This document shows, one piece after another, positions 6,842 to 11,457 of a stretch of 43,644 nucleotides of DNA. The translations under genes were made by a program, and so were the position numbers. A model generated the notes under the pieces. The model saw only the letters and a list, made by a program, of their open reading frames with translations. It did no database searches and was not told the origin of the DNA. Each line of letters starts with the position of its first letter. The first letter of the stretch is position 1. Origin of the DNA: a virus; the IMG/VR virus record IMGVR_UViG_3300036768_000231, positions 1 to 43,644 of that record. One strand, given 5' to 3'.

Positions 6842-6871
6842 TTGACAATATACGGGCGCATATAATATAAT
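6842..6871 (+). promoter_or_regulatory. Sigma-70-type promoter for the gene at 6907-7047
   Basis: TTGACA (6842-6847), 18 bases, TATAAT (6866-6871). An overlapping TATAAT begins at 6861 but its spacing is too short. The start codon is 35 bases downstream. Confidence 0.75.
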
Positions 6872-6906
6872 GGCGAAAATAAAACAAAAAGAAAAGGAAT
6901 CAGAAA

Positions 6907-7047
6907 ATGAATACATTGATTAACCAATATCGCAAGAGTCTGACACAGGCGCGAAAGGCCTACCGCAAGAATCCCACGAAAGAAAATCAGATTATGCGCG
7001 ATATTGCGTGGGGGAATCTAATCGCAGTATTAAGAAACAAAAAGTAA
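6907..7047 (+). CDS. Small basic protein, 46 residues
   Basis: A complete monocistronic unit: promoter 6842-6871, AAAGGAA binding site, ATG 6907, TAA at 7047, terminator at 7054-7086. The peptide (MNTLINQYRKSLTQARKAYR...) is strongly basic and helical. Its function is unknown; small phage proteins of this kind often bind host factors or nucleic acid, but nothing here shows which. Confidence 0.75.
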   Translation: MNTLINQYRKSLTQARKAYRKNPTKENQIMRDIAWGNLIAVLRNKK

Positions 7048-7053
7048 AAAACG

Positions 7054-7086
7054 ATTATCCCCGTCACATGGCGGGGATAATTTTTT
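7054..7086 (+). terminator. Rho-independent terminator
   Basis: ATTATCCCCG (7054-7063) pairs perfectly with CGGGGATAAT (7072-7081) around an eight-base loop, followed directly by a run of T. Confidence 0.9.
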
Positions 7087-7099
7087 AAGGTTTAAGCGC

Positions 7100-7127
7100 T
7101 TGACAACTTTTATAAAATCCGTATAAT
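7100..7127 (+). promoter_or_regulatory. Sigma-70-type promoter for the prepilin-like gene
   Basis: TTGACA (7100-7105), 16 bases, TATAAT (7122-7127). It follows the terminator at 7054-7086, so the downstream gene is an independent transcription unit. Confidence 0.75.
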
Positions 7128-7161
7128 GTGAGTATAACCTAATCACAAAGGATGATAAAAA

Positions 7162-7338
7162 ATGAATACAGAAAAAGGTCAGTCGCTTGTTGAATTCGCC
7201 GTATTACTCCTGATTGCGGCAATCTTCGCCGGGGTGATTGCGCTTGCGCTGAGTACCATTTTCGGCGGCGGACCTAACTTGTCGCAGGCCTGGTTTAATG
7301 CCTTATGTGCAAGCGGCGGACAGTGGGCGTGCCGGTAA
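7162..7338 (+). CDS. Flp/TadE-like prepilin peptide, 58 residues
   Basis: ATG 7162 follows AAAGGATG. The N-terminus MNTEKGQSLVEFAVLLLIAA is the class III (type IVb) prepilin pattern: a short basic leader ending in G6, then Q-S-L-V-E with the glutamate five residues after the cleavage point, followed by about 20 hydrophobic residues. The remaining tail (GGGPNLSQAWFNALCASGGQ...) contains two cysteines. Flp pilins and TadE-type pseudopilins of tight-adherence pili share this architecture and length. No pilus machinery is present in the window, so it would need a host prepilin peptidase and assembly system. Alternatively it is simply a small membrane protein. Confidence 0.65.
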   Translation: MNTEKGQSLVEFAVLLLIAAIFAGVIALALSTIFGGGPNLSQAWFNALCASGGQWACR

Positions 7339-7340
7339 TT

Positions 7341-7393
7341 TGGGTTATGCCAGGGCAGGGTATAGGGTTATACCCTGCCTTATGGATAACCCA
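7341..7393 (+). terminator. Long stem-loop after the prepilin-like gene
   Basis: An inner stem GGCAGGGTATA/TATACCCTGCC (7354-7379, loop GGGT) is extended by TGGGTTAT (7341-7348) pairing with ATAACCCA (7386-7393). There is no T-run, so it is more likely a message-stabilising or processing hairpin than a full terminator. Confidence 0.55.
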
Positions 7394-7417
7394 AAAAAAC
7401 AAATAAGGAAAAAATAC

Positions 7418-7513
7418 ATGTATAACCATACTGTTGGCGAAATAATTGTTTATTCAATCCTTTTGACGGGGGCGGGCGTGTATCTGGTATTAGTATTATT
7501 TGGAATATGCTAA
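7418..7513 (+). CDS. Small single-span membrane peptide, 31 residues
   Basis: ATG 7418 follows AAGGAA. The peptide MYNHTVGEIIVYSILLTGAG continues with VYLVLVLFGIC, almost all hydrophobic, so one membrane span. It directly follows the prepilin-like gene and precedes the gene at 7515 by one base, suggesting a small membrane-associated operon. Confidence 0.55.
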   Translation: MYNHTVGEIIVYSILLTGAGVYLVLVLFGIC

Positions 7514-7514
7514 C

Positions 7515-7727
7515 ATGACACGGCAAATTATAATCACTCTGGCAATACTGACGGGTAGGGAATCTACTCACAGCGCTATTGCAAAGGGTTTAATCTTACG
7601 CCGGGAATATGAGCAAGCATATAATACAGCACATGAGTTATATTTAAATCACTGGACAGTCGCCCCGGCGGAAAATGGATACAATGCGATACAAAATATA
7701 CCGCGCTGGAAAAGACGGATTAGGTAA
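7515..7727 (+). CDS. Hypothetical protein, 70 residues
   Basis: ATG 7515 lies one base after the previous stop, so it is probably translationally coupled. The sequence (MTRQIIITLAILTGRESTHS...) has a short hydrophobic start, then a polar helical middle (GLILRREYEQAYNTAHELYL) and a basic end. No family recognised. Confidence 0.5.
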   Translation: MTRQIIITLAILTGRESTHSAIAKGLILRREYEQAYNTAHELYLNHWTVAPAENGYNAIQNIPRWKRRIR

Positions 7728-7747
7728 TAAAAAAAGGATAATATAAA

Positions 7748-8108
7748 ATGAATAAATACGCGATTGTTAACGGACTATATCGTCAGAATGTATATAATGT
7801 TAGAGATGGACGCGGACATTATAAAAATTATACTCGTTATTATAACTTAGACTTTTCCTTTTTTCTTGTGAGTATAGCAGGCACTAACAGAGGATTAATC
7901 GATTTTAAGGAAAACAAGAATCCCAAAATTATTTTTGTTTCAAAAAAAATTAAAAAATTTGTTAACTTCAATCCTGCGAGAATGGACATATAGTCATTTA
8001 AAGCCAATCGGAACCGATGCCTCGGAATCTATACGTAAAATTTTCAATGAACCTTTGGATGCGGAAATTACTAAAAGGTTTTATGAGTTTCAAATTTCCA
8101 AAAAATAA
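7748..8108 (+). pseudogene. Gene with a frameshift in an A-run
   Basis: ATG 7748, after AAGGATAA, opens 81 residues (MNKYAIVNGLYRQNVYNVRD...) ending at 7993. From the A8 tract near 7942 another frame continues as LREWTYSHLKPIGTDASESI and on to FYEFQISKK, ending at 8108 just before a terminator. Joined, they give a protein of about 119 residues. Decay, a sequence error in the homopolymer, or slippage on A-runs could each explain it. Confidence 0.55.
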
Positions 8109-8116
8109 ATAAAAAA

Positions 8117-8150
8117 AATAATACTCTGCTGAAGCAGGGTATTATTTTTT
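8117..8150 (+). terminator. Rho-independent terminator
   Basis: AATAATACTCTGC (8117-8129) pairs over 13 positions with GCAGGGTATTATT (8134-8146) around TGAA, then a T-run to 8150. It ends the small-gene block. Confidence 0.9.
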
Positions 8151-8164
8151 AAGGTTAATGGTAT

Positions 8165-8214
8165 AGTTAAGATACTTAATAGTTAATAATACTTAACTAT
8201 TAAGTATCTTAACT
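8165..8214. repeat. Perfect 22-bp inverted repeat
   Basis: AGTTAAGATACTTAATAGTTA plus one base (8165-8186) is the exact reverse complement of 8193-8214, with a six-base loop. Half-copies (ATAGTTAACTAT at 8221-8232) lie next to it. It is very AT-rich with no T-run, so it is better read as a cruciform or protein-binding palindrome than a terminator. Confidence 0.8.
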
Positions 8215-8353
8215 GTTCGTATAGTTAACTATGTACTCTCAATCTTTACAGTGTTTAGATTATGTAAGTACACTTTACTTAATGTCAAGTATCCTTTACA
8301 TTATATACGATACTAGAGGGGGGCGGAAGGGCAAACCAAGATAATCATACATA

Positions 8354-8384
8354 TATTATTGATAATATACTATTATCAATAATA
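8354..8384. repeat. 14-bp inverted repeat
   Basis: TATTATTGATAATA (8354-8367) is mirrored by TATTATCAATAATA (8371-8384) around TAC. It is the second large palindrome in the 700-base non-coding region upstream of the winged-helix gene. Confidence 0.75.
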
Positions 8385-8651
8385 ATTTGGGGGGTATTTT
8401 ACAAGTGGACGCCACCCCTCCCGCTCATAACCCATGTAGCGGTTTGATTCACACATCCCCGACAAGGGAAGTTGCATAGGCAAAACCTGTATGTACGATA
8501 CAGAAAAACCCATTTGCAAGGCATTGTTTGAGCATAGGGTCAAAATGCCCCATCACAAACAAAACCTTATGTGATATACTTAGACGTGAAGAAATCGCTA
8601 TGGAGTAGCATTTCACTGGCTTGGGATTGGTTATTTTTCCTCATTAACTTT

Positions 8652-8818
8652 CATGGAGTAGAAAATCTACTCCATGACTTTCATGGAGTAGAAAATCTAC
8701 GAGTTAATTAATATATATGTATTAATTAATTAATTAATTAATTAATTAATTAATTAATTAACTCGTAGAAATTCTACTTCTTGAAACTTCCGGTAGTTTC
8801 ATGGAGTAGAAAATCTAC
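8652..8818. other. Candidate replication origin or operator array
   Basis: Four copies of the palindrome GTAGAAAATCTAC occur at 8658-8670, 8688-8700, 8765-8777 (as GTAGAAATTCTAC) and 8806-8818. Three copies carry CATGGA upstream, and the first extends to a perfect palindrome CATGGAGTAGA/TCTACTCCATG (8652-8676). Between copies two and three lies a TTAA microsatellite (8704-8762). It is closed by CTACGAGTTAATTAAT and its reverse complement ATTAATTAACTCGTAG (8753-8768), so the whole unit can extrude as a cruciform. Iterated sites next to an easily melted AT tract, just before a winged-helix gene, are typical of phage and plasmid origins. The last copy touches the -35 box at 8822, so it may also regulate transcription. 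Confidence 0.55.
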
Positions 8819-8821
8819 CTC

Positions 8822-8850
8822 TTGACTTTTCAAGAGAAGTGTGGTATACT
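8822..8850 (+). promoter_or_regulatory. Extended -10 promoter beside the operator array
   Basis: TTGACT (8822-8827), 17 bases, TATACT (8845-8850) within GTGGTATACTT, the same element as at 9871-9881. A GTAGAAAATCTAC palindrome ends four bases before the -35, well placed for a repressor or activator. Confidence 0.75.
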
Positions 8851-8881
8851 TTTTAAAGCTAAAAAAACACCAGGAAATGAA

Positions 8882-9139
8882 ATGCAACTCTATATAGGAG
8901 AAATCGTGTCAAAATCAACAAATATAAAAATTCCCACCAGTTTTTAGGAGAGATAACCACTCCCCTTACACCCGAAGGACTAAAAGAAATTTAAGAATTA
9001 TTATATCCACCCCTGCAATATGCAACTACCATCCTTATTGAAAAAAGGGGGGGGGCATATATATGGCGTTAGTGTAAATGGTGTAAGAGAGTTTGTAAGC
9101 GACGTATTGTACAATGCAGTTAAAAGGGAACTCGCATAG
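8882..9139 (+). pseudogene. Decayed gene upstream of the winged-helix protein
   Basis: Pieces of one protein appear in different frames. ATG 8882 or GTG 8906 opens MSKSTNIKIPTSF before a TAG. Another frame carries GEITTPLTPEGLKEI, an in-frame TAA, then ELLYPPLQYATTILIEKRGG. After a nine-G tract (9047-9055) a third frame gives HIYGVSVNGVREFVSDVLYN ending at 9139. Removing one G would restore the last join. At least three lesions argue for real decay; the poly-G could also be a phase-variable switch. Confidence 0.5.
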
Positions 9140-9178
9140 TTAGAGTTGTTGTGTTGGAAATGTAGATAGGAGTAAAAT

Positions 9179-9589
9179 TTGCAAATACCAGACGAATTCG
9201 CAAACAATGTTGTAACTTATAGTGCTCCTGCGATAAAGCTGTTTTTCTATTTTCGGTTTCTTCTTATTGAACAGCAAGTGACCTCTCAATTTTATGATTA
9301 TCCGTGTGCTTATCAAACGCTACGAGAGAAAGCGGGTGTAAAATCCAATCCCTTGCTACGTTCTGCTCTAAAAGAGTTGGAAGATACGGGATGGATTCAA
9401 ATACTAAAGAAGGGTCATTACAATAGAATTTCTAGAAAAAAGGAAAGCAACGTTTATCGGATTACGAATTATAAAGATTTAGACAATGCTCTTGTGTCTA
9501 GCGCTGTATCTACTCAATCGGCAGACACCGTGCAGCTATCAAAAGCAATCAAACAATTGAAAGGAAGTTTAAAAAATGACAACGAGTAA
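9179..9589 (+). CDS. Winged-helix DNA-binding protein, candidate replication initiator or regulator
   Basis: The start is TTG 9179 with TAGGAG seven bases upstream. Residues about 10-95 fit a winged helix: hydrophobic helix (APAIKLFFYFRFLLIEQQ), recognition helices (CAYQTLREKAGVKSNPLLRS and ALKELEDTGWI), then a basic wing (KKGHYNRISRKKESNVYRI). This is the layout of RepA-like initiators and MarR/GntR-like regulators. The C-terminal 40 residues are polar. It is the first intact gene after the operator array, so it probably binds there. It overlaps the next gene by 14 bases. Confidence 0.6.
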   Translation: MQIPDEFANNVVTYSAPAIKLFFYFRFLLIEQQVTSQFYDYPCAYQTLREKAGVKSNPLLRSALKELEDTGWIQILKKGHYNRISRKKESNVYRITNYKDLDNALVSSAVSTQSADTVQLSKAIKQLKGSLKNDNE

Positions 9590-9845
9590 CACCTTAATAA
9601 GTGCTTTATATTTTATAGACAGACTCGAAACAGAAATTGGGGATGGGGTCAAGGTAAAACTTGAAGTTTGCGAGGAAGAAATTCTTAAAATTATTGTGCA
9701 TTGGGAAAGTTATGATTTTACGTTTAGTTACTCTTGTCACGCAAACAACATCAAGGGAATGAGTGATGAAGCGTTTATCTCCTTTTTCGTAGTATATGTT
9801 AAAGCCAAATTTCGCGCAATGCTGAATGTGCAAAACTCCCTGTAA
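9576..9845 (+). CDS. Hypothetical protein, 89 residues
   Basis: ATG 9576 lies within the end of the winged-helix gene, after GGAAG. The sequence (MTTSNTLISALYFIDRLETE...) alternates hydrophobic and polar residues, predicted alpha-beta-beta-alpha; no domain recognised. Probably co-translated with its upstream neighbour. Confidence 0.65.
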   Translation: MTTSNTLISALYFIDRLETEIGDGVKVKLEVCEEEILKIIVHWESYDFTFSYSCHANNIKGMSDEAFISFFVVYVKAKFRAMLNVQNSL

Positions 9846-9851
9846 AGACCG

Positions 9852-9880
9852 TTGACAAATTTCAGTCTTTGTGGTATACT
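9852..9880 (+). promoter_or_regulatory. Extended -10 promoter for the genes from 9905
   Basis: TTGACA (9852-9857), 17 bases, TATACT (9875-9880) preceded by TGTGG. The -10 block GTGGTATACTT is identical to that at 8841-8851. Confidence 0.85.
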
Positions 9881-9904
9881 TAAATAAAAATTCCAAGGAG
9901 TCTT

Positions 9905-10093
9905 ATGAAACACACCGTTGCCAATCCGCATTTCCCGGACGTAAACGAAAGAATTTGGAACGAAGATGCCTTATATGAGTTCATGAAGAAAATGAACCTT
10001 CTTGGAATTTCTGAGAACGATAAAATTCTTGTTATCAAGACTTGGAATGAGGCAGTTGCCCAATACATCATAGGTTCCCAAGCGAAAGATTAA
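9905..10093 (+). CDS. Hypothetical protein, 62 residues
   Basis: ATG 9905 follows AAGGAG and is 25 bases from the -10 box. A short acidic-helical protein (MKHTVANPHFPDVNERIWNE..., ending VAQYIIGSQAKD). The next gene starts one base after its stop. Function unknown. Confidence 0.75.
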   Translation: MKHTVANPHFPDVNERIWNEDALYEFMKKMNLLGISENDKILVIKTWNEAVAQYIIGSQAKD

Positions 10094-10094
10094 T

Positions 10095-10517
10095 ATGACC
10101 CGATTATCTAAGATTTTACATAGCGCAGAATACAAAGGTAGTAGATATATTTATAAATTGATTCGTATTGGAGCAGGTGTAAAATATCCAAGAGGGAATT
10201 GCATGGCTACCGTCTTGGATGTAGAAGCCGACCCGATGGCGTGTGAATTTCCGTTGCCAAATTATAAGGAACTGGCGTTTGAGTGGGGAGAAAGAAACAT
10301 TCCGTTTCGCAAGCGCGAAAATGCTCTCTCCAAGGCAATTCTGTATCATTATTACTTTCAAGATTTTGAAAAGTACGCAAGGAACAAAAAACTGGACACA
10401 TTAGTTCCGTACTTTCGAGCAGAAATAATCGAACTGGTTCCCTTTGAGGGTGTGGATATTACCGAAGCGATTGTCGAAACCTGGTTGGATTACAAAATGG
10501 ACGAGTTAGGAATGTAA
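10095..10517 (+). CDS. Hypothetical protein, 140 residues
   Basis: It starts at ATG 10095, immediately after the upstream stop (TTAATATG), so coupled translation is likely. An N-terminal beta-rich part (YKGSRYIYKLIRIGAGVKYP) is followed by a basic helical middle and acidic C-terminal helices. No domain recognised. Confidence 0.7.
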   Translation: MTRLSKILHSAEYKGSRYIYKLIRIGAGVKYPRGNCMATVLDVEADPMACEFPLPNYKELAFEWGERNIPFRKRENALSKAILYHYYFQDFEKYARNKKLDTLVPYFRAEIIELVPFEGVDITEAIVETWLDYKMDELGM

Positions 10518-10596
10518 ACAAGGAGAAATACGAAAAAGATTAATTTTGTTATTGAGAGGGAATTGGAAAGTCCAATCGAACACAGAGAGGTTTGAG

Positions 10597-10677
10597 ATGC
10601 TCATTTTAATTGACAAGATACTTCGTTTTCTTTTACAATTCAAAAAGATACGCATTAGAAATACTCACGGAAGATAA
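10597..10677 (+). CDS. Possible 26-residue basic peptide
   Basis: ATG 10597 follows GAGAGGTTTGAG and gives MLILIDKILRFLLQFKKIRI then RNTHGR, an amphipathic basic helix, stopping one base before the next start. Upstream, AAGGAGA precedes an ACG (10530) that would open KKINFVIERELESPIEHREV to the TGA at 10595. This looks like a gene that lost its ATG, or uses ACG. Both are weak calls. Confidence 0.3.
   Translation: MLILIDKILRFLLQFKKIRIRNTHGR
10610..10639 (+). promoter_or_regulatory. Probable promoter for the membrane protein at 10679
   Basis: TTGACA (10610-10615), 18 bases, TACAAT (10634-10639), 40 bases before ATG 10679. It lies inside the possible peptide at 10597-10677. Confidence 0.5.
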
Positions 10678-10678
10678 T

Positions 10679-10855
10679 ATGGGTTGGTATGATTTTTTTG
10701 AAAACATTCTTGTCGTTTTGAATAAAATAAGAATTTTCTTTATCCGCGTGTTTTGGTATATACTTGTCTTTGCCTTTGTCGGATATGCTGTAATCACTCT
10801 GTTTGGCATATGCTATTTTACTTGGAAGTTTCTAATTTTTATCGGAGTATTATAA
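10679..10855 (+). CDS. Small membrane protein, 58 residues
   Basis: ATG 10679 follows ACGGAAG; a longer reading from TTG 10610 would begin in the -35 box and is rejected. A charged N-terminal segment (MGWYDFFENILVVLNKIRIF) is followed by a long hydrophobic region (FWYILVFAFVGYAVITLFGI then CYFTWKFLIFIGVL), so probably two membrane spans. It could be an early membrane effector such as a superinfection-exclusion protein, but that is only a guess. Confidence 0.6.
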   Translation: MGWYDFFENILVVLNKIRIFFIRVFWYILVFAFVGYAVITLFGICYFTWKFLIFIGVL

Positions 10856-10870
10856 ATTCCTAGAATTCTT

Positions 10871-11080
10871 TTGGATGTGGATTACTGTATTGCGCTTCTT
10901 CATGACGAATGGTTAATTCGATACAATCGTGATTACGATGATAGCCTGATGGGTGAGGATATATCCGAGTGGAATATGACCAAGTTTGTCAAACCAGAAT
11001 GCGGGGTAAAGATTTATGTTTATTTAAACCAGCCCGATTTGTATAATACGACGTGTCTCATAATCAAAGCGCTCAAGTAA
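10871..11080 (+). CDS. Hypothetical protein, 69 residues
   Basis: The frame opens at TTG 10871 (or GTG 10877) without a clear ribosome binding site, so the N-terminus is uncertain. An acidic protein (DYCIALLHDEWLIRYNRDYD...). In another frame GTG 11053 opens MSHNQSAQVTYRAYDWEDVL and PIIVLLEEHND, ending at 11148 over the next start. That piece reads like real protein and may be the displaced C-terminus of this gene. Confidence 0.5.
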   Translation: MDVDYCIALLHDEWLIRYNRDYDDSLMGEDISEWNMTKFVKPECGVKIYVYLNQPDLYNTTCLIIKALK

Positions 11081-11140
11081 CATACCGCGCATATGATTGG
11101 GAGGACGTATTGCCTATTATAGTGCTGTTGGAGGAACATA

Positions 11141-11431
11141 ATGATTGATGATGTATTTTATCAGAATGTTGGCAAGCGTACTTTTAAAGATTGTAAAGAA
11201 AGGAACACTCCTTTAACACTTTTATCTGTAGAGGCGAAGACAGAATGGTATAAAGGCTATGACATGGCGAGAATTCCCGCAAACGGCCATAAAGTCGGTT
11301 GGAGTTATTATGAAGGGGAATGTGGGCAGTACGGAGATTATGCGAAATCTGAAGTTGAAAACATAGTAAAGAAAATGAATTGTATGGATAATGGATACCC
11401 GCTGGTTTACTTTGTTATTCCTCCTTCGTAA
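11141..11431 (+). CDS. Hypothetical protein, 96 residues
   Basis: ATG 11141 follows TTGGAGGAA at ideal spacing. A balanced composition (MIDDVFYQNVGKRTFKDCKE..., YYEGECGQYGDYAKSEVENI, ending YPLVYFVIPPS). No domain recognised. It is the last small gene before the RNA polymerase and probably in the same transcript. Confidence 0.75.
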   Translation: MIDDVFYQNVGKRTFKDCKERNTPLTLLSVEAKTEWYKGYDMARIPANGHKVGWSYYEGECGQYGDYAKSEVENIVKKMNCMDNGYPLVYFVIPPS

Positions 11432-11457
11432 GCATATAAACTTGGAGAATATCACTA

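Noticed and set aside
6745-6927. 60-residue hydrophobic frame on the - strand
   Set aside because: It is antisense to a promoter and a well-supported + strand gene (6842-7047) and arises from AT-rich sequence; no binding site.
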